Below, in pieces: positions 53,618-64,000 of a DNA stretch of 64,000 nt. Within the stretch, counting starts at the first letter, position 1; each line of letters opens with the position of its first letter. The notes beneath the pieces were generated by a model. That model was not told the origin of the DNA and did no database searches. It saw nothing but the letters and a program-made list of their open reading frames with translations. Both the position numbers and the translations under genes were made by a program. Origin of the DNA: Amyelois transitella (taxonomy: Eukaryota; Arthropoda; Insecta; Lepidoptera; Pyralidae); the NCBI RefSeq assembly GCF_032362555.1, contig NC_083508.1, forward strand, positions 11,809,001 to 11,873,000, given 5' to 3'.

Positions 53618-54509
53618 ATAAGTTCGAACTTGATGGAGGTATTTTCCGTAGACAGCTTTTATGAAGCGGATCCTTCACCAAAGAGAGGATATTTTCTCTG
53701 CGTTGCTGAATAATCTCCGCTCTATGCCCACAAGCTAATTGCATGGTCTCGTTTGCTGCTTTACTGTAACCACTTTCTAAAAACATGCTGTTTAATTTTT
53801 CGTGAATTTCGGTGTATGATAGTGAACCATTTTGACTTGCTAGTAAAAGGAGATTTTGCATCTCTATTTGTAAGGCCTCACCTTGTTGTAACAAAGCAAA
53901 TGTGATGCCTGCAAATGCCTTCTCCATGTTGACATATGATCTGGAATTGTCGTATTGCTTTACCTCATCATTCGCTTCTAAGCTGGTAAAACCCGGAGAG
54001 TGCAAGCAGGTTTTCTGTACGTCAGCATAACGCACACTGTTCCAGTCAGAGCTGTTAAACCGCTGTAGTTTCATTAATTGTTGAAGCATATGATCAGGGG
54101 TGTTAGGTATAGAAGGTTCTTTGATTTTAGTGCTCAAGGTAAAATTGAGCTTTGCTTGGTTAAAATCTGGACAAGAACCATGATGTGATTGATTGTCTGA
54201 CTCATATAATTCCCCACTGACATAAGGGTCAATGCTATCATTACAGGATGGAGTATTGTGTATGTTAGTTGTAGAGGCTACGTGGCTCTTAAGTTCATTT
54301 ACCTCCCTGATCAGCTTTTTAAACATGCGGTTACTCACGTTAAGCCTCTGTCTTTTCCTCTTTTTGCGTCCATGATCATTTGATGAGCTAGATGAGGATG
54401 AACTGGAGTCTGAACTCGATGATTCAGAGTGCTTCCTTTTATTTTTCGCTTTCGGGCGATCGTTTCCAATTTCACCAACAGTGCGCTCTGTTGTGGTTTC
54501 TTCATTCAT
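53301..54509 (-). CDS. DIRS gag-like ORF1
   Basis: Open for 402 codons. The N-terminus has a Ser-rich tract (SESSSSDSSSSSSSSSN) followed by a basic stretch GRKKRKRQR that looks like a nuclear-localisation or nucleic-acid-binding patch. The middle is helical, and the C-terminus is Lys/Gln/Ser-rich. No zinc knuckle is present. The position ahead of and overlapping RT identifies it as the DIRS gag-equivalent. Of the element's frames this is the only one that looks intact. Confidence 0.75.
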   Translation of the reverse strand: MNEETTTERTVGEIGNDRPKAKNKRKHSESSSSDSSSSSSSSSNDHGRKKRKRQRLNVSNRMFKKLIREVNELKSHVASTTNIHNTPSCNDSIDPYVSGELYESDNQSHHGSCPDFNQAKLNFTLSTKIKEPSIPNTPDHMLQQLMKLQRFNSSDWNSVRYADVQKTCLHSPGFTSLEANDEVKQYDNSRSYVNMEKAFAGITFALLQQGEALQIEMQNLLLLASQNGSLSYTEIHEKLNSMFLESGYSKAANETMQLACGHRAEIIQQRRENILSLVKDPLHKSCLRKIPPSSSNLFETERFSSALEKAGGIRKVFWQKTRDRNSAPQNGPGTSAHGTTQKKPQFSQQKGTQSKKTKEYSFQEKNKSQRGNPGQGPKDKPRSNRSFSPSSRRDRRDSNKRY

Positions 54510-54934
54510 ACTGAAAGAAACTCTGAAAGAAACCTTAACGAATTACGGGCTTTGAACCCGTCCGTGGACGTTAGATATGACAAAGGAAATAAGTTAAAAA
54601 CAATTTACGAACAAAGCGTTTGGAAAAATAACCAAATGAACTGACAAAAATATTGAAGGTAGTTTTATATTTTATTAGATAGGTAAACCAAAACACTATC
54701 TATGAACTGTATCACAGTTAGAATATCTGTTGTTTCGAACAGATACGGAAGTTTTAAGGAGAAATTAATAATTTAAAAGTACTCACAGTTTTTTCGATAT
54801 GAAATACCTTTTACAATTTCTCAAATATTTTTCCTTTTACAATTTCTCCTAGAATATTTGACTAGTACCGATTATGCGGTCACAAATATGCGTAATGCGT
54901 ATTGTAGAACCGTCTCGGACGGAAATAAAAACGC

Positions 54935-55111
54935 CAATGAGGAAAATATTGGACTTCAAAATCCAACTGCCTGTGGTGGCGCTAGTGTCGCTTGGTGGGG
55001 GGAGGCGTGGTAGGAGACGGAAGGAGGGATGCGTGGACCTAAACCGGAAGTCAAGACTAGTACTAGGACCGGAAATAGCTGCCCCTCTCTCATATAATAA
55101 GCTTCGAATAA
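54935..55111 (-). repeat. DIRS right inverted terminal repeat
   Basis: Starts CAATGAGGAAAATATTGG and ends GCTTCGAATAA; the complement of 50449-50625. Confidence 0.9.
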
Positions 55112-55134
55112 CGGTACAGTACTGTTTAATATTA

Positions 55135-55140
55135 TTTATT
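55135..55140 (-). terminator. Only retained SWEET poly(A) signal, at the DIRS border
   Basis: AATAAA follows the SWEET TAG directly on the minus strand. The DIRS element begins 5 nt further on (55129), so cleavage 10-30 nt downstream would fall inside the transposon. Confidence 0.55.
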
Positions 55141-56811
55141 CTAATCGGCCTTTTTTGCTTTAGATTTCGCCTGCTTATCTTTCGGTTTCGAGGGGTAGAT
55201 TACAAACAATGATAATTGTATCCCGCACAAAATTAATCCAACCACATTTTGTATCTGTAAAAATAAAAATTGAGGATTCAACAATTAAATTATATTTTGA
55301 TATTATTATATATATAAATTTCATCATCGCCTAGTTTGAGTCGGTCTAAAAAAACATTATTATGTACATATGTATAAATACTTTCTGCAATGTTTACTAA
55401 ATTAATCAAGTTAATCATTTTGTTAATACTTACGACAACAAACTGGTTCTTGATTATGATTCCATACAATAGCCACATGAAGGTCACCAGTGAACCAGAC
55501 AGTATGATAGGGAAAGGCATGCCCTCCGTGCTTTGATTTTTTATTATATCTTTCTGAAATATGAAATAACGTCGTTACAACTTATTACTTAAAATAAATG
55601 AAATAATTAAGAAATTTTATTTAATTAAATAAGGTTTAACAAATAATAATAATTTTAAATAAATAGGAATACTGTCATTTAATGAATAGGTACTTAAAGA
55701 GAAGTTTGAATTAAAATAAAATAAGTAGTATTAAGATAAAGGGTTGATAACCTATTAGTTTTTATGGAGTTTTCAACACTTCATAACAACTTTTAGCAGA
55801 AGTAAAAAAATATTTTTATAATTTCTCGTGTCAATTTTTTATTTTCTCCTGTCTTTAGTCCCAGTTGCATCCTTATCACTCTAGACAGGAGCCCGGGGTA
55901 TACCTATGACCATGAATCCTAGATTGGGTGGTCAGGTTTTTACAAGAACCGCCTCCCATCTGACAACTGAGGTACACATTACCTGTATTAGATCGATCAT
56001 GGTTAATATTACAGCATAAGCGGAAGACTTACCAATCCGAAAAGCGGAGAAGCGATCAAAACGAACATAAATGCCGTAATGATAAGCCCCAATCTATTTT
56101 CTACCAATTTAGGATCCTCATATTGGGCATATCCTATTAGTACTGCGGATAATGCTCCCGCTAACCCGATTTGCCCCCAAACTTTGACTTTCTCTTGACT
56201 ATAGTTAAAGTATATCATCACGTAAACAATATTCAAAGCTAGACCAAATAAGTTGACTTGGATCATAGTGTCGTCACGAAGAATCAAACCGTATTTTAAA
56301 TTGATTATACCCCTGGAATATAAAAACAGAGTTATCAGATTCCTGATTATTACGAAACATTAATTTAATTGACATTACATAAGTTATCGTTTAAAACATT
56401 TAATATCTAAAACCGTTCCTTTATATCTTATCCTAAACGCAGACATGAGTTCTACTAGAGGAAGAATAATTATTATAAACTTCCATAACACTTTAGGCTA
56501 TACACTTAATATTTCAACAAGTCACCAGCATAAATTATTTTCATGTAAAATATTTTCAAATACATATTTTTCAATAGACATTACAATAATCAGACTGCCA
56601 ATTACAATACTTAAAAATAAAGTATTATTACGGATACGTACATGACAAGACCACCGAGGAAGGGTGTAGCTGATACACCGCGTGTGTGCCCCTGTTTGTA
56701 AACATCCCAACAGAGGAAGGAGCCGGAGAACATCTGACCGATGGTCACGACTGCCGCTACAGCCCCCACCAGGTCCTTGTAAGGCTGCAGTACATTTGAA
56801 AGTGCCTCCAT
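55141..56811 (-). CDS. slv: SWEET-family sugar transporter
   Basis: Four exons on the minus strand: 56811-56642, 56312-56033, 55553-55434 and 55254-55141. They total 684 nt, or 227 aa, the usual SWEET length. It has two MtN3/saliva repeats joined by a linker helix, giving seven hydrophobic segments; for example VGAVAAVVTIGQMFSGSF near the N-terminus, QIGLAGALSAVLIGYA in the middle, and PFPIILSGSLVTFMWLLYG. A conserved loop reads QGHTRGVSATPFLGGLV. The C-terminus is a short Lys-rich cytosolic tail (KPKDKQAKSKAKKAD). Family members move mono- or disaccharides down a gradient across plasma or Golgi membranes. The donor of exon 1 is GTACGT, which restores a Met at the join. The DIRS insertion starts 11 bp after the stop. 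It is divergent from DNAJC16. Confidence 0.93.
55853..55970. repeat. SINE-like repeat S3 fragment in SWEET intron 2
   Basis: CTTTAGTCCCAGTTGCATCC, GACAGGAGCCCGGGGTATAC and AAGAACCGCCTCCCATCTGA match the left half of the 45060 copy. Confidence 0.6.
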
Positions 56812-58029
56812 TTTGACTTTACTACGGAAAATTAACTGGAAATAATAATAAAAAATATAATAAATCTAGGAAAAGGATCCAAAAAGAGGTCTGTATTTCA
56901 TTACTCGTAGAGTTTTATTATCCTCGTTTAAGAATATTCAAATGAGACAAGTGTGTTGTTACGCATTAACCGCTCCATTGTTGTTTTATTCCCTGTAGAA
57001 AAGAATACTACAAAGCAAGTAACCAAATATTTAAAAACACTAGTTATGATTTTAGTAGTAATTCGTTACATAAAATTTTACAAATAAATATATATATAAC
57101 CAAATTTAATGACAAAATTATAGACCATTGAATAAGATAATTCAATTTTGTTTAAAAGTTGGTAATAATGTGAAAGAATACCGCAGTCGCTAGTAGGTGC
57201 GCCGGGTCCTCTACTCGCAAATAGACTGGACCTCTGACGGAGTATCGTTTACAATCAGAACTGATCAGCGACTGTTTTTATTAGAGCAAATGGGTTTTGA
57301 ATTGGTTATAACGTACGCAACACACCCACTGAAACTACTGACGTCATGAGTTTTAATGTAGTCAATTCTGTAACAACAGCTTGTGCGTCGTAACTCAGCT
57401 GTAACCATTATCTCATAGAGGTTTTTTTGACAATGGGTTCCGCATTATGCTTTGAACTATAAGACGCTCATGGATTTTGTGAGTACTCGGATGAGAAAAT
57501 GCGGAAAAATACTTGTGGAAATAAAAAAAAAACATAACCTACCATGACCTTAACTAACTTTCACTTTACCGTGCCAACCAAAAAATGTCGCCGTGATAGA
57601 ACCAAGAAAATATGGTTTTTAATCTGAACTTAATTTCATTTTATGGCGAAACTATTCAAGAGTTACGCAAGAATAAACAAAAAATGTAAGCCATGCATGA
57701 TTGATGACAACGCGAAAAATTTATTCGTGACACAGAAAGATAATAGGAACCTACATACACAACAGGAAAATTTTATTAATGTAAGTATTATCTGCATTTA
57801 TATATATTAAATAACTAGCTTTTATTTGCAGCTAGGCCCGCGCGAATTAGGCGCCACCTACAAAAGAATACAGGGATTTCGCAAATCTCACGAAAACTAT
57901 AGCTTTTACCGGGATTAAAAGTACATGTACGTACATCTCCACTCTTAATTATATACACGCAAGAAATCAAGAAGATTCGTTCAGTAAATAACGCCTTCAG
58001 AAACAATAACAAACCGTTAAATTTTATTA
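56812..58029. promoter_or_regulatory. SWEET upstream region
   Basis: This AT-rich region upstream of the minus-strand SWEET start must hold its promoter and any 5' UTR exon. A moderately GC-rich island at about 57180-57280 stands out and could be a first exon or promoter. That is a guess from composition only. Confidence 0.3.
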
Positions 58030-58270
58030 TTATTATTATACATATACTTAAAACACACTAGCAGCTCATTAAGCTGATGCGTGTGAATTTTGATGCTTGG
58101 AGATTTTAAAAGTTTGTCTAGCCGATTCTTAAAACCATTGACTGAAGGAGCAGTTATGACACTCGTAGGAAGCTTGTTCCAGTCTGTTACAACACGATTC
58201 GGGAGAAAATTTTGTAGTGGATTCTTTTTAGCTTTCGTGCGGCATAACTTTAAAGAGTGACCACTCTGCC
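58030..58270 (-). pseudogene. LINE reverse-transcriptase 3' end (fossil)
   Basis: The minus strand reads the typical LINE C-terminus: FLPNRVVTDWNKLPTSV, then APSVNGFKNRLDKLL, then a stop and an ATT repeat tail at 58022-58036. Only the last about 75 codons remain. Confidence 0.65.
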
Positions 58271-59961
58271 GCTTATTAGTAGAAAGTTGAAACAGTGCTC
58301 GAACTTACTTTTGTATTTAAATATAAGTTGAGATTATATTTAGATCTTAAAAATTACTGAGATATTATTAAAAGGAAGGCTGAAACCACAAAACGATTTT
58401 GCAGAAATTCCCCTTTTAGGCATTTTAATAACCAATTAATGGTGAAGAACAGATAATAAAAATAAAAATATATCGCTAGTTTAATCCAATTTTAATCATT
58501 CACAATATTTCAGCATATCATTTTGATATAATCTGTAAGGTAAGGTTATAAATTTATAGTCAATCCTTATAAAAAAATTCGTGGTTATTACGGATTAATT
58601 CAATATTAAAGGTTGATTAATTTAAGATTAACTGACATTGAATGTCAATCAATAACTTTAGCGAATTACCTATTATAATTAAGCGTATAGAGAAATATAC
58701 ATTTACATACGTATTACTTTGATACCTGTATTACTATAGAAAAATATATAACAAAAGCGAGTACGTAAATATTATATCCAATATTTTCGTGAAAAATTGT
58801 CACCCTACTGTGATTCGAATTAGCCTAACTTACCAAATATCAAAATAATGCAGCAGAACGACTGTTTAAGGAGTAATATTTTTACACCGCATCGGCTGCT
58901 TATTATTTGGTTCGTGTTATTAATTAGGAACAGGAAACTGACACCAACAAGTAACAAGACCGCAAAACTGAGAAATAAAAATGACACGGCGAATGAAAAT
59001 GTGATAATTTGTGCCTCCTGCGCTGATGAAATTGACATTTGACATATGTCTTTGTGACTGACATGCCACATGCCAACAACAATTGATGGTAGGATGTTTG
59101 ACCTAAAAGCGGCTCTATGGGAGCTAAGGCTCTTTGCATCGCAAGTACATTGAAAAGAAAAAAATAATAAATTTGTCTTCGGACGGGAGACGGGTCGGAT
59201 CCAGCCCAGCCAGGGTTTCCAACGTTGTGGCTTTGTCCATAAAAAGGGTATTGCAATTAACGATTGTCTTATAATTACTTCGTTTAACGTTATTTTCAGG
59301 GGGTAAATTAGTAAATGTATTTGATAATGGGCATGATAACAATTTTTTGTTTTGGTGTTTATAAATCACGACAACAATAACATTAGTAAAACAATCGCAC
59401 CAATCTGCAATAAGTCATAACAAACATACATACGTAGTTCATCAACTACATTTCAAAACGCCTGTTAAAAAGATACTTAATTGTGACGACACAACTAAGA
59501 ATTATTATTTCTTTCGCATCATGAATCTCATTTGACTAGCTACTACCTTTTATATGTAATTACCGATATGGTATCATTTTAAAAAGTTGTATCATATATA
59601 TTTTTTTAATTTCTCTTCATATTTTCAATGAATATAAAACATAGGTATGTCGTCAAAATTAAAACTAAAAATTCACGTACATATGTTAATGTATTCTATC
59701 AATTTTATTGATATAGAACCTTGTCGACATCTATTTAAGAGTTGGCAATATAATAGCTCGTCGCTCTGCGGCTGCCGTTGACGTTTTTATTTTCATACGG
59801 GGAGTATTATTTCTTCAAAATTTCCAATACCTATCTAATCCGGCCATCTATTTTAAACGGATGACTGGTAAAGTTAAAGTCTTGTATGTTTTGTTGATTT
59901 TTAGTATTACATATGTTTTATCGACCGGTCCAATTCAAGGCTTCGGCAGGGAAGCCCTTCT
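58271..59961. promoter_or_regulatory. SWEET-DNAJC16 divergent spacer, right half
   Basis: No gene is recognised here. The DNAJC16 promoter must lie near the right end. A locally GC-richer patch, TCGCTCTGCGGCTGCCGTTG (59762-59781), sits 180-200 bp before the start and is a possible 5' UTR or core promoter. Confidence 0.35.
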
Positions 59962-62917
59962 ATGAATAGTGCGGATATCTTACATACGAAATCTTCAAGC
60001 AATTTGAATAATATGCAATGGAAATTCAATGGCTGGAAGGGGAGGTTGCTGTCGGTGGTGTTCCTGGTGGTATTCTGCAATTTGGTAGCAGCCCAAAAGA
60101 TTGGCGATCCTTACCAAATACTTGGTGTTCATCGTAAAGCTTCACTTCCTGAAATAAGGAAAGCTTACAAGCAGCTAGCTAAGGAATGGTACGTGTTTGG
60201 TTATAAGGGTTTGCCTTGATAATTACATTTTTAGAATTATGTATTATCTTCTGTATAATGTACATAATTGATCTTAAATATAGTTATTTCCACTGCATTT
60301 TATGAGTTAATATGACAAAATAACTTTTTGCAGTCCTATGATTATACATATACTCATTTCATATCTGTAGTTTTAATTGGGCTCAGTTTTCTTCTTAATG
60401 GAATACAAAATTTTCATATAATTATTGAGTAAAAATAAAAATTGTTTCAACCAATCAATGAATTCCAGTAAACAACTATTATTATTATTACATGAATTGC
60501 TCAGTTTCTTTTATATTTTTTTTTTAATAAAAAAAACTAATTAATCCCACAGGCATCCAGATAAAAAGAAGGTTCCAAATGCTGAGTCCCGCTTCGTAGA
60601 GATCAAACAGGCATATGAATTGCTGTCAGATACGGAACGGAGACAGGCGTATGATCTGTACGGCATCACCAATGAGGATGAACACATGTACAAGCAGAGG
60701 CATGATTACAGCCAGTATGCTAGATTCAGGTGGGTGTAATTTTTTAAAATTAATTATAATCATTTAAAAAAAGGTCAAAAGTACCCGAAACCGCCGAGCT
60801 TGCATGAAGAGAGTTATGAATGTGGATGAAGCGAAGGAAGTATGCAGAGATCGTGGCAAGTGGAAAGACATAGTCCATGCCTACCCCTCCGGAAAAGAGG
60901 CATGATTTTATGTATGTTTTTATAATCATTTATTTCTTGAATATAGTTACAATAGGTACAGTTTTTGTGCACACAAGTTCTAAAGCCATGGAATACATGT
61001 ATATTTTTTTATAATTTCCCATTGGAATTTTGTCAAAACAGTTTTTTCAAGAGTGCATTAATGCAAATTTTCAATTCAAATTGAATTTTAAATATTTCAA
61101 TAAGCATAGCAAACTTTGCAGGAATGATCGTATGGCTTCCTAAGCCAATAACTAGAAGTACAGCTCACATTTGCAAATGTGGTCTTGACTTCTAAATCTA
61201 TATCCATTCATTATATATTCTATATCAAAAGTAGCATACAAATAAAAAAAATGCTTTCTGTTTGTATGAAAATGTAAGATTTTTTTTTCATAAGAACATT
61301 TACTTTTAGTTCAACACTGACAGAGCTAGGGATGATAGCTAGTTGTTCTTAATTAACCTGGTTTAGTTATTGCACCACCCAATTTTTCTACCAGTTTTTA
61401 TTTTTAAGATTTGAATAAATTTGTTAAGATTGTTAACCAATTGCGTGTCCCAATCCTTGACTGAGGAACTAGTCTATGAAGTTAGTTCCTGAGTCAGGAA
61501 TTGACCATGGATAAATAAGTGCATAGATGGATGGATGGATGGATAGATCCAAATTGGTACATTTTAAAAGAACAATTTGCAATTCAAGGACTGTGTATTG
61601 TTTTGTTGTTCTCTGTGGAGTATTATGATCTTTTTTATTATTTCAATTTATCATTTTTTATGATCAAGACATTTTTCTTATGACCTTTCCAAGACCTTTC
61701 TATGCATAAAGACTAACACAGAACTGTCACATAGATAGTGAATTTGCTTTAACTGTTTCTAGAAATGTTATTCATTGTGTACAAATGAATCACACTTTTG
61801 GCAGTGTACCATAATATTACAAATGTTTCAGCAATGATCCATTTGAGGAATTCTTTGGAACTCACTTCCGGACTCAAGATCAGGACATCACGCTTTTCCA
61901 TAAGCTGTCTGTCACTGCCAGGTAAATATATTTTTTTTGTTTTATATAAGTTGATTTTCATATGTGGAAATAAAACCTGGACTCTGCTCCTTGGTAACCT
62001 TATTTAACCTTGGTAACATTAAATAATTATTATGTGCCGTGTGGTTCCCGGCATCAATACAAAAAAAGAATAGGACCACTCCATCTCTTTCCCATGGATG
62101 TCGTAAAAGGCGACTAAGGGATAGGCTTACAAACTTGGGATTCTTTTTTAGGCGTTGGGTAAGCAACTTGTCACTATTTGAATTCAGTTCAGTCTTTTCT
62201 ATACTGTTGGCTCTGTCTACCTCGCAAGGGATATAGACGTGACCATATGTATGTATGTATGTAATTATTATTTTTAATTTTCTTTTTCAAGTTTAGACCA
62301 ATTAAAAGGTTTGAACTTTGCTAGCTGGCATGCATGCATTTTTTAGCAACAAAATTGAGGGCTGTATATTTTTTTTATAAAAAATAAATTTAAAGTCGTT
62401 TCTCTCTGGTTTGTGGCCAATAAGCATGTTGCTTCTTTTAATTTCTTTCCATTCTTTCAGTCATTATACAAAAGTCTAATAGGGTAGTTATTTATTTAGT
62501 TAAACCAACAGCAGTTACATACTACATTTACAAAAACAGTGTCATAATAATTCTAATGTATGCTTCAATTTTAGGTCTTTATAACAAATATATGAAATGT
62601 CTATGCTCTTCATTGACTTTTGCAATAAATCCGCAGGCATTTCGAAAACAATATAATCGAGAAGAGCGTCCACACGCCCGCCGTGGTCCTCTTCTACACG
62701 GACTGGTGTTTCGACTGCGTTCGCTCGGCGGCCGCGTGGCGGCGCCTCGTGGACGCCCTGCAGCCGCTCGGCGTCACCATGGCGACCGTGCACGCGGGGC
62801 ACGAGGCGGGGCTCGCGCGCCGCGTCGGCGTACACGGCGTGCCGTGTTTGACGCTGGTGCTGGACAAACATGTGTACGTGTATAAGGAGGGGCTGTCGTC
62901 TATGCCAAAGATTTTGG
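59962..62917 (+). CDS. DNAJC16: DnaJ homolog subfamily C member 16 (5' part; continues beyond window)
   Basis: Four exons: 59962-60188, 60553-60729, 61832-61921 and 62637-62917, giving 258 residues so far; the rest lies outside. There is a hydrophobic signal/anchor at about 28-44 (RLLSVVFLVVFCNLVAA). The J domain spans about 49-115 with HPD at 77-79. A thioredoxin-like domain starts near 165 with the redox motif WCFDC (Cys189 and Cys192). Family proteins are ER-anchored co-chaperones; human DNAJC16 has this same J plus thioredoxin arrangement and has been linked to autophagosome size. An alternative start at 60013 would give a tighter signal peptide (MQWKFNGWKGRLLSV). Exon 4 is much richer in GC than exons 1-3. 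Its donor is duplicated (see 62918-62989). Confidence 0.9.
60767..60920 (+). mobile_element. 5'-truncated RTE LINE end with 12-bp target duplication
   Basis: Carries the RTE C-terminal codons and a short ATGT tail. TATAATCATTTA flanks it exactly at 60755-60766 and 60921-60932. Lies in DNAJC16 intron 2, 38 bp from the exon 2 donor. Confidence 0.85.
60933..61831. other. Remainder of DNAJC16 intron 2
   Basis: AT-rich, with a short GGAT repeat near 61528-61545. No gene or repeat family recognised. Confidence 0.5.
62035..62263 (+). mobile_element. TATG-tailed SINE (S1) in DNAJC16 intron 3
   Basis: GCCGTGTGGTTCCCGGCATC to GACGTGACCATATGTATG, with a small internal deletion. Confidence 0.8.
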
Positions 62918-62989
62918 GTAAGTTGTCGTATAGATATACTTTTGGTTGTACTGTCACGGAGAAAGTTAAATTTTTGCCGAAGATTTTGG
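62918..62989 (+). repeat. Duplicated DNAJC16 exon 4 tail with second in-frame donor
   Basis: AAAGATTTTGG|GTAAGT at 62908-62923 is echoed by GAAGATTTTGG|GTGAGT at 62979-62995. The 72 nt between the two donors form an open, in-frame extension of 24 codons. Confidence 0.65.
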
Positions 62990-63002
62990 GTGAGTCTTAT
63001 AG

Positions 63003-63895
63003 TAGACTAGCTTTTGCCCGCGGCTTCGCCCGCGCAAATGTATTTTAGATTATAAGGATACGCCATAAAATTTCACCCACTTTTTAATCCCTTATCGTGC
63101 GGGACTGTTTTCAGTTTATATCTTTTTTTTTAATTCATATGGCTTCTCCCGTCTTGTCCCGTCTCTTTTCGTTCTGTTCCGTCCTGTCCCAACCTGTTGT
63201 GTCCCGTCCTGCCCCGTCCAGTCCTATCCTGTCCCATCCTATTTAGTGCCATCCTGCTTTCTGCAACTGATACGTATTTTTTACTAACCAATATTTAAGA
63301 CTTCTCGCACTTCGACACCCATCAAAAAACGAAGTTTCATACAAACTTCTAACCCTTATTTTTCGCCCATGAGATGCAGTTTTCAAAATCCAATGTTTTA
63401 ATGATTATTTCATAGTAACCAAAATTAAACTCTAAAATGTCATGTGCCCAACGTTAAAATTGACGAAATTTCATACAAATTTACAACCCCTATTTCACCG
63501 CGATAGGAATGCAATTTTTAAAATCTTATTAGATACTGTATTCGAATTTTTTACTAAACAAAATATCATTTCATGTGTCCAACATTAAAAATGACAAAGT
63601 TTCATACAAACTTACCACCCCTATTTCACCCCTATAGGAGTGCAATTTTCAAAATCCAATAAACCGTGAATTTAAATCTAATGTGTCCAACCCTAAAAAT
63701 GACGAAGTTTCATACAAAGTTGCAACCCCTATTTCACCCCCTTAGGAATAGAATTTCCAAAAATCCTTTCTTAGCGGATCCCTCCTAATTAAAAGCTACC
63801 TTCCTGCAAAATTTCATCTTTATTGGCACAGTAGATTTCGAAATTTCGTGATTCCTAAGTGAGTGTTTTTCGCTTTTATATATATAGATAAGTCG
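63003..63895 (+). repeat. Lepidopteran element with internal tandem repeats
   Basis: Starts GACTAGCTTTTGCCCGCGGC and ends CGCTTTTATATATATAGATA. A pentamer-like CCTGTCCCG-rich tract fills 63130-63255. Units of about 80-120 bp with AAGTTTCATACAAACTT, CCCCTATTTCACCCC and TTTTCAAAATCCAAT repeat four times in 63320-63770. No coding sequence is seen. Confidence 0.65.
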
Positions 63896-64000
63896 TTCAC
63901 GTCCACTTATTCGGAGTAGATTTTTGCCCTCGTCGATAACTGTGTGGCTTTGACAATTTGAGCAAAACTCAGTAACTTTGTAGAATTCTTGCAGCCGCTT

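Larger units (their letters stand above)
50398..55129 (-). mobile_element. DIRS-type tyrosine-recombinase retrotransposon, complete ends, dead coding region
   Basis: The 4.7 kb element has gag-like, RT/RNase H and tyrosine-recombinase regions in DIRS order on the minus strand. It has 177-bp inverted repeats (50449-50625 against 54935-55111) and an internal complementary region. TTAA stands at both outer ends (50398-50401 and 55126-55129), and no target duplication is evident, as expected for recombinase-mediated insertion. Coding damage: a deletion across the RT thumb and RNase H start, a YLND in place of YxDD, an in-frame stop at 52505-52507, and a frameshift near 51375. It lies in the 3' flank of SWEET. 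Confidence 0.9.

Noticed and set aside
57180-57280. Specific initiator and downstream promoter elements for SWEET
   Set aside because: A TCAGT word is present, but the downstream element does not fit well, so only a general promoter region was listed.
62542-62885. GC-rich antisense and alternate-frame open readings over DNAJC16 exon 4
   Set aside because: High GC removes stops in all frames; only the thioredoxin-like frame joins exon 3 in phase and matches the family.

Overview
The window is nuclear DNA from an insect, almost certainly a moth or butterfly. The genes are split into short exons by AT-rich introns with GT-AG ends. The introns and spacers are packed with short repeats of lepidopteran type: tRNA-derived SINEs, a SINE with a TATG-repeat tail, RTE-type LINE ends and Helitron-like elements ending in CTAGT. 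Everything below was read by eye from the sequence. Exon joins were accepted only where splice sites, reading phase and family resemblance agree.

Six protein genes are present. From left to right: (1) a BCL7-family chromatin subunit, minus strand, 1697-2600; (2) the mitofusin Marf, plus strand, 13 coding exons, 4452-22205, 769 aa; (3) a SAC3D1-like protein, minus strand, 7 exons, 26823-29977, 375 aa; (4) a paralogue-type 2-oxoglutarate dehydrogenase E1, minus strand, 21 exons, 30651-48638, 1007 aa; (5) a SWEET sugar transporter, minus strand, 4 exons, 55141-56811, 227 aa; (6) the 5' part of DNAJC16, plus strand, 59962 to beyond 62917. BCL7 and Marf are divergent, as are SWEET and DNAJC16. Marf and SAC3D1 converge.

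Mobile DNA fills most of the rest. A structurally intact but coding-dead DIRS-type tyrosine-recombinase retrotransposon (50398-55129) ends 11 bp beyond the SWEET stop codon. A 2.1 kb DNA transposon with 29-bp inverted ends (9804-11881) sits in Marf intron 5. A MITE, 5'-truncated RTE ends with 12-bp target duplications, at least two tRNA-related SINE families, about 25 copies of the TATG-tailed SINE, and Helitron-like elements make up most of the remainder.

The most striking feature is in Marf. Three exons have had one edge, with its splice site, tandemly duplicated into the adjoining intron: the exon 7 tail (one extra copy), the exon 9 head (seven extra copies, period about 151 bp) and the exon 12 tail (thirteen apparently identical 140-bp units). 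All three are among the GC-rich exons of the gene. DNAJC16 exon 4, also GC-rich, has a short duplicated tail that gives two in-phase splice donors 72 nt apart. OGDH exon 11 has a diverged partial copy in its own intron. Together these suggest a local tendency to duplicate exon edges, leaving decoy splice sites.
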